Source: Bisporella sp. PMI_857 (lineage: Eukaryota > Ascomycota > Leotiomycetes > Helotiales > Helotiaceae). From it: DNA of 64,000 bases. Shown in pieces: positions 32,525 through 44,847 of the stretch. The first letter of the stretch is position 1. Each line of letters begins with the position of its first letter. Position numbers and translations under genes: made by a program. The notes beneath the pieces are model-generated. The model worked only from the letters and a program-made list of their open reading frames with translations. It made no database searches and had not been told where the DNA came from. Where the stretch lies: assembly GCA_021307315.1 (NCBI GenBank), contig JAJSPD010000069.1, positions 124,001 through 188,000 on the forward strand. The letters are read 5' to 3'.

Positions 32525-35077
32525 ATGTCTTTGAGAGCATTCAAGTATGTGGTGGGGCCAGCTCTAGCTCGTAGGATCCCGCGACGCCTCCCTTCTAGAC
32601 CTGGGTCACCGATGAGGATCAGAACGACGCGTGTTGAGGTTGAACATACGGAGAGCTCCAGTGAATCAGAGTCTGAGGCTTACGATACTTCATCCGAGGG
32701 GTCATCCGCAAAGAAGGTTAAGAAGAAGAAGTCTGTCCACTTTGCGGATGACGAGAAGAGTTCAACAGACGTGAGCAGTGGTGATGAATCAGAAAGCTCT
32801 TCGAGGTCTAGTTCTACATCAAGTTCGATATGCAGCAAACACAGAAAATCTATTCTGAAGAAAGTGAGTGATTCCTAAGTCGATATTAATTCTTTCACAA
32901 ATTTGCAAGAAGTGATTGGTTTTTGTTGGACAGGGAACTTACTGAAACCTATTATAGTCAAAGCAGGATTCAGGCAGCAACTCAGATTCAGACAAGTCTT
33001 CTGCTTTTTGCTCAAGCTGCTCTGCTTGCAAGAAGGAAAAGGAAGAAGTGAAACCTACGAACAAGCATAAGCGGGAAGAGAACAATAAGCAGAATCAAAA
33101 TCAGGGAAGGAAGCGCAGCGAACCAAGTAGGTACCTCCTTGTTCCAGATTTCTCCTTCCACAAGGCTGAACAAATTTACAAATGGGTGAATCTGCAATTG
33201 AGGTACTCTACGGTTACCTGTTCTCACTATTCTAACTTCAATATAGATATTAGCCAACAAGGTCAGGCCTTCAATCAATCTAGCCAGAGCAATAGCAACC
33301 GAAATAGCCAGAGCTATCCAGCAAATATAAATAACCAATACCAGAACCAATACTGGCCGTTCAACACCAACTTTCCAACCTCTGGCTCCCACAACCCTTT
33401 CGGCTCATTGCATCAAGGAAGTCGCTCTCAACAACTTGAAGCCCGTCATATGGCCAACGAAATGGGACGCCATATCATTCTTCCAGAGAGGGCGGATGTC
33501 ATCCGACGCAAGGATGTAATAGAGCAACCTCATTATCCGCGGCCAAACGCCTACTTCAAGTACGTATCAACCAGGTTAACAAGCCGGATTGGGCCTGAAA
33601 AGTACTACTCTACAGTTCAGAAAGCGCTAACTTCAACTTAGCGCTAGAGAAGGAACACTTACAGTTTATCATGGTCATCTATATGGAAACCCTTTTGCCT
33701 TGGGCAATAATCACAGCATGCCTCATCCTATGAGTTCATTCCATTCCGGATTTGGTGGCCATGGTGCTCATGAATACCCAATTCCCTACGCAGGATCTCC
33801 CATGGATCAACAGATGCAGTCTCAACACACGTCTCATCCATGTACCTGCTATCAATGCTACCTCCGAACAATTCATCAGTTAAACGCCCATCATCAAGGC
33901 AGTCAACCGAATGACTCGTACTCCACGTCCAAAAGCCAAAAGAATGAGCGGCGTGATTCGAGTTCAAATAATGGCGGCGACATGCCTGGTGCGTGGGCCA
34001 ATGATTCTAATCAGGAATCTGGAGGTAACGATTTAACAATACGTAAATCCCAATTGATAATATAATGCTAACAGTTATTAAGGAGGTATTTCCTTTGACA
34101 ATAATAATTCCAACCAGAATAACAGCAGTGGCAATTCCAGCAATGTGTATTCCCCTCCAAGCAACGGCGGCGACAACTTTGGGAACAGTTTAGGCAATAA
34201 CTCTTGGGGAAATTCGGCAACTAATGATGGTGGTAATCCCTGGGTGGGTAACTCAGCTAACAACTCGAATAATACATCAGGTGGGGCCACTTGGGGAAAC
34301 TGCGGAGGCAACGACTCAGGCAACCCGGGAGGAAACAACAGCTCTGGAAATACAGGAGGATCATCTAGATGGGGCAATGAGAATCTCAACAACACCAACA
34401 ATGCTGGAGAAGCTAACTCGAACACTAACTTCGGAAACAGCAACTCGGGTGGTTCATGGGATAATGGATTCATAAACAGTAATTCAAATAACAACTCCTC
34501 AGGAGACGGCGGTGGCGATAGCTGGGGTGCACCGCCAACCAATGCTTCCTGGGGAGATGCATCCGCTGCTGCTCAGGGAGCAAACAACAACGCGAATGGC
34601 GGCTGGAATAGCAATAATATGAACAAATCTAGAGGACCAGGAGGCAACGGCTGGAGCGGCAATAATAACAATTCAGCCAGTCCTTCAAATCGTAGCAACT
34701 CTGGTAACTGGGGTAGCAATAATAACTCTGGAGGTAATTCGGGGGGCAACTCGGAATCTAGTAACTGCGGCGGCAATAGTAACAATTCGACCGGGGGCTG
34801 GAATGGAGGCAGCGCTAGAGGACACAATAACTCTGGATTGAACTCAAACGGTGATAATCAGGGCAGCAATAACAACTCGAGTGCAGGATGGAATGGGAAC
34901 AACTCCGGTGGAAACAATAACTCTGGGAACAACTCAGGTAGTAATGGTTGGAACTCTGTTGGAGGTGGGGGTGGAAGTAATAGTCCTTGGGGTAATGGAA
35001 ATGATATGTCCGCAGGGAGCTGGGATGGCGGTGGACCTGGACCAACGACCAAGAACAGACTTGATCCAGGTTGGTAA
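32525..35077 (+). CDS. Gly/Asn/Ser-rich protein with GW/WG repeats
   Basis: Exons 32525-32863, 32958-33559, 33642-34024 and 34083-35077 sum to 2319 nt (772 aa). An optional 120-nt in-frame intron at 33127-33246 (GTAGGT...ATATAG) would give 732 aa. The N-terminal part is Ser/Glu/Lys-rich with KKSVHFADDEK. The middle holds the only ordered-looking stretch, ILPERADVIRRKD then PRPNAYFN and EGTLTVYHGHLYGNPF, and a CTCYQCYL cysteine cluster. The last 330 residues are almost only Gly, Asn and Ser with 16 Trp, 13 of them as GW or WG, ending DPGW. I do not recognise a named family. The composition suggests a prion-like, RNA-granule or Argonaute-hook protein, which is inference only. Confidence 0.75.
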
Positions 35078-35604
35078 GCCTTGAGCTTGCCTAATTTGGA
35101 TCATACTTATCTCTACGGGTCAGATCGTCATTGTCTGTATTTCAGGGGCGCCTGGTTTTCCTTTCAATAGCCTTTTATTTTGCATTGCATTTACACTACA
35201 GGCAGTTAGGGGTTTTATGCTCCGCGATATATTTTCTTTAGTGTCCAATAGCAATTTTCATTAATACAGATTAGCTCTCTGCAAACATACAGAATTTCAC
35301 TCTAATATAATCTGCACCCTGAGCGAATTGGTGATATCAAGAAAAATTAAGGTGTCGGACAACTGTGTCAGACTATATTCCTGAATGTGGTAAACTTAAG
35401 GATAGAGATACTAATACTTTATGGTATTTTTCTCTACGGAGTTAATAAGGGAAAACATAATCTTTGAATCTAAACAAGTATTTTTTGGCAGATACAGTGT
35501 CCGTACACAAAGGAGACTTGTCGTTGATATAAAAACGCCAAGCCCACCCCACCGATGACGTTCATCCTTCACTCAATCTCGACCGTCAGATTTCTCAAAA
35601 GTAA
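35078..35604. promoter_or_regulatory. Intergenic with TATA box for the YjbQ-family gene
   Basis: After the GW-gene 3' UTR, a TATAAAAA at 35528-35535 is followed by a C/T-rich stretch and an ATG at 35605. This spacing suits a fungal core promoter and supports transcription beginning upstream of 35605. Confidence 0.5.
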
Positions 35605-36274
35605 ATGCCGCCACAGACATCAACGAGCTCTCTTACTACTACCATTCTGCTACTAGTTCTCATCCTCTTCGCGCTCTTTCCTAGCTTCTTCCATCTACTG
35701 TATGCTACATCCCAATTACACTATAGTCAATTAACGAAAACATAGCTGGTCCCTTCCCCTCACTCTCCTAACTCCATCCACCTATCTGCCTTCCACTAAA
35801 CCAAACTCCCCTCCAAGTACGCACCTACCAACAGGCACAATGTCCTGGTCCCAAAAGACCCTCACGCTCCCTGCCAAATCGCGCGGCTCCTACCTCATCA
35901 CCGATACCATTGTCTCCTCGCTCCCCGAAATTAAGAACTACAAAATCGGTTTGCTCAATCTGTTCATTCAGCATACGAGCTGTGCGTTGAGCTTAAATGA
36001 GAACTGGGACGAGGATGTAAGGGCGGATATGAGCGATGCGCTAGACAGGATCGCGCCAGAGGATCGGAAGGGCGAATTGTATAGGCATAGCGCCGAGGGG
36101 TTGGATGATATGCCGGCGCATATCAAGAGCGCCTTGGTTGGTGCAAGTGTGACCATCCCGATTAGGGATGGCAAGTTGGCAACTGGAACGTGGCAAGGAA
36201 TTTGGTACCTAGAGTTTAGGGCTGCTAAGCATCAGAGGAAGATCGTGGCTACGATTCAGGGAGAGAAGATGTGA
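35605..36274 (+). CDS. YjbQ/UPF0047 family protein, probable N-terminal membrane anchor
   Basis: The conserved core is 144 aa from the ATG at 35840: TLTLPAKSRGSYLITDTI, LLNLFIQHTSCALSLNENWD, LYRHSAEGLDDMPAHIKSAL, and GTWQGIWYLEFR. The HTSC and H..EG..DMPAH residues are typical of the family, whose bacterial members have thiamine-phosphate synthase-like activity; the fungal role is unclear. An upstream exon, 35605-35699, joined by a 46-nt intron (GTATGC...ACATAG) to 35746-36274, keeps the frame open and gives 207 aa. It adds a hydrophobic segment TILLLVLILFALFPSFFHLL. The core is certain; the longer form is an inference supported by the TATA box, splice sites and phase. Confidence 0.8.
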
Positions 36275-37024
36275 AGAATTAGTAGTTGACTATGTTCGGA
36301 CTAGCGTTTGGGGATCATGGGCATATGAAGTATGAATGATGCGCAACCATGATTTGCTACTATTTCACGCCTTCTATCTCCTTGCCTCTTCCTCTTCGAA
36401 TCGTTCAGCACAACCTAGACAGGGACACAGCATCAGAAAATAGACTTGGTAGCACCTGATCTTTCCTGGTGCAGTGGCGAATACAGTATATTCTAGCCAT
36501 AGGAACAATCAATAAGTAAGTTTCAGAACTTACAAATATGCGAGCCTATCAGCATTCTCCCCCATTGGGTCATACTCTTTCGCAAATTGAAAATCGTCAT
36601 GAAATCGACCCCCTTAGAATTTACCACAGAGTTCTAAAGAGGTCAGATTTTCAGCTCATGCTGTTGCCTGTAACGCCTTCAATTACTCGTCCGATCCTTC
36701 GCTTACGTTTCAATAATCTAACTATGCCAACCCTGAATGTAAGCCTCCATTCAAGCACCTCTCATTGGCTAGTTCGCCAATTAGTCATCAACATCTACTT
36801 TATTCAGGCGGCTCGAAATGAAAGGTAAACCAAATGATCTTCAGATCTTTGGGCTGTGCTATGCTGTGCCATAGGTGAAAGGTGAGAAGCCAGTCTTTCT
36901 TTTATATATATTATGCGTTCATGCTCAAGTCGTTATCAATTTCAATCTATTCATCACTTCAAATTATTTCCGTAATTGTATCTCGCTCATTTCTCGTAAC
37001 TCTTTTCCGTTGTTACTTTAAAAG
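36275..37024. other. Intergenic, no gene seen
   Basis: Between two plus-strand genes. A 96-codon open frame at 36538-36828 has no features supporting it. An AT-rich stretch precedes the peptidase start. Confidence 0.5.
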
Positions 37025-39096
37025 ATGCATGTCTTTCAAGTATTACATCTTTTCAAAAATGCAGTAGTTCTATCATTTATAATCTTCAATACTGCTGTCT
37101 CTACATCCTCCACAGAAAATGGTACTCAGCAATGGAGTTTCGAACAGGTATGACCGACATATTATGTCCATAGCCAGGCCGCGACTGATGACATCTTAGA
37201 TTACGCCTTCCAGGAATCTTGTCTGGTATCCTTGCCTGTCAAAGTACTCTTGCGCTATGTTAGATGTAAGAAATAGCTTCTCGTTGCCCTTCGCGGGATC
37301 CTGAGACTAACTATTGGTAGGTTGCTTTGGACTACTCCAAACCAAATGGAACTCGTGCCGCTATACCTTTGATTAAGATTTCGGCGCAGATAAATTCCTC
37401 TAGTAGCGCATATCAAGGCATGATCCTCGTCAATCCTGGCGGGCCAGGGGAATCTGGCGTCGATTTTATCCTAAGGGAAGGGTATTCAGACCTACAATCC
37501 GTCATCGGTACGAACTTCGACATCGTGTCTTTCGACCCTCGCGGAATGGGTCGAAGCATACCGCTTGCAAATTGCTCAGCTTCTAGCACATCACCGCTCC
37601 GCCGTCGAGCCTATGGTATTTCTGGGCCCACGCTTCCTGCAGCTTTCTGGGATGAAACACTTGCATCATACAAGACGTTTGGCCAACAATGTGAGGCAGC
37701 CATAGGTGGTCCTGACGGTGCCGGCCAACATATGTCGACGCCTGTAGTCGCTACCGATATGCTGAGTATTGTGGACGCATTTACTGCAACCGAACGGGGC
37801 AAGAGTGTGATGGATTCATCGTTGCTCAACTACTGGGGATTTAGCTATGGAACCTTCTTAGGACAAACTTTCGCCTCCATGTACCCTAACCGTGTCGGTC
37901 GTTTTGCTATTGACGGTAAGTTTATCATTCATAATACTATCTGAGAACTCATACTGAACCTCAGTTAGGCGTGGCAGATCCCGAAGACTACATCACTGGT
38001 GCCGATGTCTCTGACATAATTGTGGCTGATGCAGCAGTAGTATCCTTCTTCGAATACTGCTATCTTGCAGGACCAATTGCTTGTCCATTTTACATTGGCA
38101 GCAGTGCTCAAGATATCCACACCCGATTTGCCAATATTTTCGCACAGCTTAATGCTTCGCACGCCATATCTCAAAATTGGGCAAATGCCACCCTGATTAC
38201 ACAGGCTCTTGCGCTGATCAAGTTCACGCTCAAAGTGGATATCTACACCCCAATAACCTACTTCCCAGCAATGGCGCAGCAGCTCGTCGGGTTCGAATCC
38301 GCGATCCAAAACCTCACCATTGAAGGTATCATGGCTGCTAGCACACTTGGGGTTCCAATGGCCGGTGTACCGGGGACAGTAGCTCCACTCGATGAGTGGA
38401 CCATAGGAGTGGTCTGTTCCGAACGACCATCTGTTTTCAATCAAAATACCACGGATTTCGAGTCTCATCTTGCAGAGCTAGAAGGTCAGAGTTTTATCTT
38501 GGGAGAATTCTTCAACTTCGTCAAGGCTCCTTGTGCAGGATGGCCAATTCGCGCCACCTGGCGGTATGCTGGTAAAATACTTCCTCTCTTCTAAAGTTAC
38601 CTCTCTTACTAACATCATTTACAAGGGCCATTCGGGGGCTCCACTAAGAACCCTATACTCTTTGTAAGCAATACGGTCGATCCCGCAACGCCTCTAGTGA
38701 ACAGCCAAAGATGGTCCCCTCGCTTCGAAGGATCCCGGGTTCTCACCATCGAAGCTGTCGGTGTAAGTTATAGTTCGGTTTCTAGCCCAGCCTCTGGCCA
38801 TTGAAAGGAATTTATTCTGACTCAGATTTGACAAGCATATGTCCTTAGCAGCCAAAAACACTTGCGCCAACGAGAAAATCGGCAAGTTCTTCCAGACTGG
38901 TGAGCTGCCTGAGCGGGGCACGGTGTGTAAAGTGGAGAAAGGTCCGTTTGGTGTGGTGCTTCAAAGTTTGAGTGACTTCACGGGAACCACGCCTTCTGGC
39001 TTAACGAATGGCACTGCTTATAGCAGTGCGGCCAGCGTAAAGAATATCGCCAACGGACTTTTGGGTATTGGAATTTTAATTGCCGGTATCTCATAG
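37025..39096 (+). CDS. Secreted S33/TAP-like serine peptidase (alpha/beta hydrolase)
   Basis: Six exons (37025-37147, 37200-37265, 37321-37915, 37969-38571, 38626-38762, 38836-39096) sum to 1785 nt, 594 aa. A signal peptide is followed by NLVWYPC, VALDYSKPNGT, the oxyanion-hole segment LVNPGGPGESG and DPRGMGRS. The nucleophile is in WGFSYGTFLG (Ser238), the Asp in NTVDPATPL (Asp481) and the His in GHMSLAAKNTC (His509). The last intron must use the AAG acceptor at 38833-38835, skipping an earlier CAG that sits too close to the CTGAC branch. The C-terminal NGLLGIGILIAGIS after a small-residue region suggests a GPI-anchor signal. Homologues are prolyl or tripeptidyl aminopeptidases; the exact substrate is unknown. 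Confidence 0.92.
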
Positions 39097-40543
39097 GCTT
39101 TGTGTTGCATCAGTGTTCTCAGTAGTACTGTGGTGTCTTGGCATACAGCGTTGTAGTACGTATAGTATCTACTTTTTGATACGACGTTAGTATACGATTC
39201 CTATAAAAAGTGTATTATTAGTATAATAACTAACAAAATACTATACTATACACTAACCATACAATATATCGCTAAAACTAGTTTTGCACAGAATTTATAC
39301 ATTATTATTGGATTTATACAAGTATCGTTTTATAAAAAAAGTACGAACTTGTAAAATAGGCTTGTAAAACGCCAAAAAGGGTTTATAACTGCGCGCAGTA
39401 CGTAGCAATACTACGGTCTAGTATATTATATTATAAAATTGCTAATTTTAATCAACGTACGTATACAAGCTAGCGCAATATTATATTACGCGGTGTATAG
39501 TACAGATTTAAGGGTCGATATACCGTGATAATCCTATTGATAGCGCCGTGTTGCATCTATTTCCGTTCTCTCACATATATTACAACTATATATTTATATA
39601 TTCAGAGACAACAAAGAACGTCCTTCTACATAACACCAGCTTCTTGATGCCGAACCATCATTCATCAAGAGCAGTGTTCATCTGTCACTAATATTAGGTG
39701 TGGCTTTATTTCCGGTGTGAAAGCCACAGTGCCTTGATTCGTCCTAGACATTCGAAAGTCTGAACACTTCAGGATGCGTTTATTGAGTCAGGCTCTATTA
39801 AGTGACATCGGTGTCTGTATTCCAAGATTTGTTTTTGGAAGTTAGGCGGCGGCTGGGTACTATCTCTGGGCATTCACTCGCATCACATGTTTCTGTTGTC
39901 TTCACTACAATAAAATTGGACCTTCTGTATTATTCTTCAGCACACTCGTTATCTTAGCAAGTGCAGCATATTGGAAGTTTTGGAGTGTTGCTACTACTCC
40001 GGAATATTCTTTCAAAGGTCATCATCATATCTAATTACATCACCTTATCCTATCAAACGCGAAATAGCGCGTGCACAATCAAGTAAAGTCCATTATGTGC
40101 AACTGCTATCTAACCTATCATCCTTTTCAACCCCAGAGGAGAGAGTGTCCCAGAAATGTTGTACAGGGTCCATATTTGATTGCCTCTCCAAAATCGAACG
40201 AATGCAAATATTATCACTAGTTCCCCCTCTTAGACCTACACACATGTCACATAAAATGTTTTATCATTATCTCTGAACACAATCAGGAGTAAAGGAAAAT
40301 AAACATCTTGTTTGCCATATATAAAAGTCTAACTCTAAAAATTTCTACCAAAGGAATGTACCGTGCGTCCACAGAAGAGGTAGAATAAAGAAATATAATT
40401 ATCTTGCACTCGGCTCTTCAAATCCATTTCCAAGCAGCTACTTCCAGGCATATAATCCCCAGCTTCTGGTATGAGTCATCTAACCTTTAAATGCTCCTAT
40501 AGTGGGGTCACTCTAGTTAGCCTTACTCCGCATGGATTGCTTC
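39097..40543. other. AT-rich intergenic tract
   Basis: 39160-39600 is very AT-rich with many TATA, GTAC and CGTACGTATAC segments and no coding capacity. It looks like decayed repetitive DNA, possibly mutated by RIP. The rest to 40543 has one unsupported frame (39971-40276). Confidence 0.55.
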
Positions 40544-41242
40544 TTAGGGAGCATACCTATATGTAAGGGAACCCGATACCTCCGTACAAGCTCGGTTACC
40601 AGTAGTGGTGCAAGAGCCTGACTGGCCAACATGGACGCAAGTCTCATACATTGACGGGCCGGCTCCTAGACTTGGATAGCCATAGAAGTAAGAAAAATTT
40701 ACGTCGTGCCCTACTACGTAACAGCAAATAATATCGCCATAAGATTGGGTAAAGCTATGTGAGACTGAAAGCTTTGTATCAGACTTAACCCTCCTTGTTT
40801 CGGCGTTCTGGATGTTGTAGCTGCTAATGATTTTGTGCAAGGTCTCCGAATAATCGTACTCATAGGACTGAACACGATAAAGCTGGCCGCCTTGAGGACA
40901 GTTGTGGGTACCAGTGGCTGTAGCCTGAAAGCTTGCTGCTCGCTTGGTGAGATCACGGACTGCCCTTGAAGAAGCAGTAGTCGGCGTAAGTGCTTCTTCC
41001 GTTGGCGTGTCATCTGTTGCTTCAGAAAATTTATCGTGTGATGGGAGCTGAGCCAATTCGGTCATATTCGGCTGATAGCCTGTTTCCGGGATGGGAATAA
41101 GCCTGAAAAGGTAATCCAAATCGTCGGTGCTCAATTCGAACCCTGATGAATCAGATTCAGAAGCTTCGATTGGGACACCAAGGGCTGTAGGAAGAATGGC
41201 AAAGACGGCTGTCAGAGCCTTAATGAAGAAGAGTGAATGCAT
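40544..41242 (-). CDS. Secreted cysteine-containing protein with Kex2-type propeptide
   Basis: A single exon of 232 aa from the ATG at 41242; a longer in-frame start at 41350 would bury the signal peptide. The signal is LFFIKALTAVFAILPTALG. An acidic, Ser/Thr/Pro-rich propeptide of about 90 residues ends at a dibasic LTKR site. The predicted mature part, starting AASFQATATG, is about 120 residues with six Cys: HNCPQGG, DIICCYVV, ETCVHV, GSCTTT and RACTEV. I do not recognise a domain. The pattern fits a processed secreted protein such as an effector or antimicrobial, but that is inference. It stands alone in a gene-poor region. Confidence 0.7.
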   Translation of the reverse strand: MHSLFFIKALTAVFAILPTALGVPIEASESDSSGFELSTDDLDYLFRLIPIPETGYQPNMTELAQLPSHDKFSEATDDTPTEEALTPTTASSRAVRDLTKRAASFQATATGTHNCPQGGQLYRVQSYEYDYSETLHKIISSYNIQNAETRRVKSDTKLSVSHSFTQSYGDIICCYVVGHDVNFSYFYGYPSLGAGPSMYETCVHVGQSGSCTTTGNRACTEVSGSLTYRYAP

Positions 41243-44200
41243 TGTAATAAGAGATGGTCGTTTGGGTTTGAGGATATTGCCAAATGTGTCTATGCTGAGG
41301 TGCTTTAAGATCTTGTTGACCAGAGTGATGAGTGAACTTGGGGAGGACATATGACTGCTTAAATATAATTTCAGAACACCTCATCTCGGAATCTCCCATT
41401 CCATTTTGCTCAAGTTACTTCTATACAATTAACTAGTTAAACCTCTCTGAGTAAAGCATCCATGGATATCCACGTTTACTGCTTGCGCTGTTCGATATAG
41501 ATACCACTAAGATGTTACGAGCTGAAAATTTTCCCACTAAGTCCAACCAGCAACTCTGCAAGTGGTCATCTAAACTAGTTATTGAACTTAGTACGGCTTC
41601 AGTATGGGTAGTAGCGAATACAAAGAAATAGGAATAGCCTGCCAAAGTCTCTCGTTTCCCACCTCTATACTTCTGTAGATAGCCAGTGGATTTGTCCTAA
41701 ACTTTTTAGAGCGGATTAAGCTTTTCGGGACGGCCGCTCTACAGGGGCTCCATATAGTTGGAATTATGAAGGGCCACGATTCTACGTGTCAAAATCCTGA
41801 TTCTCGTGATAGTCTGCCATAATACTTACGACAGAAAACAAAGAAAGAGAATGGAATGATAGTTTGTCTGATTATCTTAAACCCTAATATCGACAGGAGC
41901 AGGTACTAAAGCAGCTACGCTGAATGGATCATGTATCAGGCGAGTATTATACGAAAATATCCATTTTACCGGCGGAATGGACCCTATGAAGATAGGCACG
42001 ACTTCAATATCACTCTCCTATGATTCCAGAGATCGTGGTATCTCACACCTCCCACCTTAAGCCCTGTAAGCAGGACGGGAACCTCACTAGCGGCAACGTG
42101 GATAGGAAGCTTTTACTCCTCATGTCTGGCACATTCGATAAGCTACAGTAGCGGCTACTATACTGTACCTGGCGACCCTGGAGCCAAAAATCTTAGACTT
42201 GCTCGTATAGCCGTAAGGAGACAAAACATCCAAGCATGCGCTGCGGCGCTAGTCCTGTAGTGTATTAGTGATGTCAAAATAAGCTTCTTCTAGAATCACT
42301 GGGCATTGGCAAAACACCTTTCCGTCCCGCTTCAAGGCTAGGCTGATTTAGCCTCACTAAACCTATCTAACGGAGAATCGGAATTTGCCCATTTCTATGT
42401 CACCCGGAAATGTTCTTGCGAACATGGGGTGCATTAATGACACAACGGGGGCGGCACCTCTCCAAAACGGCGGAATTAGGAAGCTACCGCCAGCTTGGAT
42501 CGTATCGAACTTTCGCCTCCAGCCCCAAAAGAGAGGGGCAGTGTATCCTCAAGCTAATTATTATCAGCCAGTTTGCTAAGAAGTCCGTAGGAATGACAAT
42601 TGTGGTTTTATACGGAAAGGGGATCTTTTTCTGCAGGGTGCTTTCGCTGGTTGGAACCGACCTAGCGCTGCTCGGCATACTCTTAATTGGACACCATTCA
42701 ACATCACAGCATAAAAACTACAAGCTCGAAAGGGACTTTAGAAACAATGTGAATATTAGAGTGCAGGAAGAACTGTTGACTGACTCAAGGATGGCACAAG
42801 AACTATATGCAGCTACAACGTTATCTCTGCACGTCCTCGCAATCCGGCATGGATTTACACTTTACATGCGTTGACAGTTCAATACTGTCGGAGGCTGATG
42901 CCCCGAGCAGCCTTGGAGTCATGTATGAGTGGACATAGTCGCGTTGACGCTTATGGGTGGGACTCTAAACGCGCCACATTGGATAAGTCAGAACAGCCAA
43001 CGCGGTCCTGTTATTTTCTGGAGTTAGGGGGATCATGGGGGGGAGGTAGAATAGAAAGGTTCGCAAGTCAACTACCGGCCTTACTCGACCGCTTAAGAAT
43101 CGGGAAAGCCGTTTGGGCGGTTAATGAGTGGAGTGGGCGGCTGAACCTCTCTACTCTAAGTATACGAGGTACAGTAGAACTTATACTTTCCCGCTTCCAA
43201 GGGGAAAAGTTTATATAATGGAAACCTAAATAACCTTAAAGTTTATATAATGGGTATTATCAGCCTCGAAAGATAGTACGCCATAGATAATCGAGAATGG
43301 TCTCATTCGTGGCCAGCAAATAATAGCTGGACTACATTACCTGGAGTACCACGTTTTTCGGAACATGTAGCTTCGGCTTCACCTCGGCCGCTCTCGATTC
43401 GTGATCTGACATCAGGACTACCAGACATGCTTCATCTTGTACTCTGCCTCTTCTATCCAAATTTTTACCCTACTTAAATTTAAGTACATGATTGATTGTC
43501 CGATGGCATATATACATATGCAAATTGATCGATTACCTCGTTCTGTTCTAACTAGTAACCTCCAGAACAAGAAAATGAAAAGAAAAAATCAGGGCATTGG
43601 AAATATATAGAATCTACATGCCAGTAACAAAGGATTCGACGTGATTCAGCGTCTCGGACGGATCTCGTGCTTCTATTTAGACTTCGCTTCGGGACCAAAA
43701 GTCGCTAATTTGACCTATTCGGGTCTTGATTCTATGATAGTAATTTTAATTTATTGTAGTGTATATGGGGCATTTATTCTGAGATAGCTATTTTGCCCTT
43801 CGAACTTTTCAGTCTATTTCGACAACTGCAGTCCCGCCAGAGTAGGCCCATACCGTGTGAAAAGTGAACAAAGTTTTGTGGCTCCATTACAAGACGATTT
43901 AGCAAATAAAGAAGAACTTGGAATGTTGAGGAATGAGAGGTTTTGTCGGAACTCACGGAGGAGTCGGTAAAAGATGCCCGCTAGCTTTTTGGCCTATCCT
44001 ATTTGAGACCAGTATCTAGAATTCCAGATACACCGTACAATCTTCTATCACATGTACAGAAACCAACTTCCCGCCCTCACAATGCTCCCCCACCGAAACT
44101 ATGCTCTCTGCCTTCTAGCTCAAATATACCGAGGTGAGCCCAATTCCCGTCCCAACTGGAGGAGGACGGAGATAGCCCCACGCTCCCAGATTCAACCCCT

Positions 44201-44847
44201 GAAACAGGCGAGAAGCCACCAAGAATTTACCTTGAAATGGAATACGAACGCCAAATCACTTTCTCCAAAGTCAAAAATGTCTTCCACTGATAGTTACCTA
44301 GTTAGAACATTTGAGTCAGCTTTCGACCAAGTATGTATTTGCGATAGACAAGATAAACAACATCCCCTACGAGAGTGGCAAGATTGGTAATTATTCTCAT
44401 GTCCAATATAGCTAACTAATTTAGCAGATACACCAGAAACTGCCATTGGGATATACACCAACCCCTAGAATAAGATTGCAAATTAAGGTTCGTTTCATCT
44501 CCAGTTTCCAAAAAGCGTCTAGAGTATGTATCTATATGTCATGCAAGTGAAAGGAGGATGTTGGACTACTGTCTCATGCCCTAGCAGATTAAGCAAATTC
44601 GTGAACGTAGAACGTCAAAGCCTCTTCTGCATCTCTTGAATCCTCATCTGTACTCTTCCCCAACCTTTTTCTGCAGCTTCTGGTAAATTGCCTCCTCTTT
44701 CACACGAAATACCGCCCCAATTAGCCTCCTAGTGTGAGACGTCGCCTTCCTCTGAACCGTTCCTCGTCGCAGAACTGCAGAAGCATTTTAGAGAGGAAAC
44801 TAACCCGCTTCTTGCACAAATCCTCGAAATTTAAGATCCTCACGAAA
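41243..44847. other. Gene-poor region, nothing recognised
   Basis: 3.6 kb without a credible gene. Two overlapping plus-strand frames at 42410-42874 and 42871-43218 are open but match nothing and lack splice logic. The 16-base segment AAAGTTTATATAATGG occurs twice, at 43206-43221 and 43238-43253. The stretch 43160-43180 (GTACAGTAGAACTTAT) faintly resembles ends of pogo-like elements, without further support. Confidence 0.45.

Noticed and set aside
34078..34542. Leu/Pro-rich minus-strand frame
   Set aside because: It is the reverse-strand reading of the Gly/Asn/Ser repeat exon, where absence of stops follows from the repeat composition.
38285..38300. GGTTCGAATCC tRNA-like T-loop
   Set aside because: It falls inside the coding sequence of the TAP-like peptidase (LVGFESAIQ) with no acceptor stem or anticodon arm around it.
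40544..41350. Start at 41350 for the secreted protein
   Set aside because: It would put 36 residues before a clear signal peptide.
42410..43218. Overlapping plus-strand frames as a gene
   Set aside because: Neither frame has motifs, codon pattern or splice sites that would support a real product.
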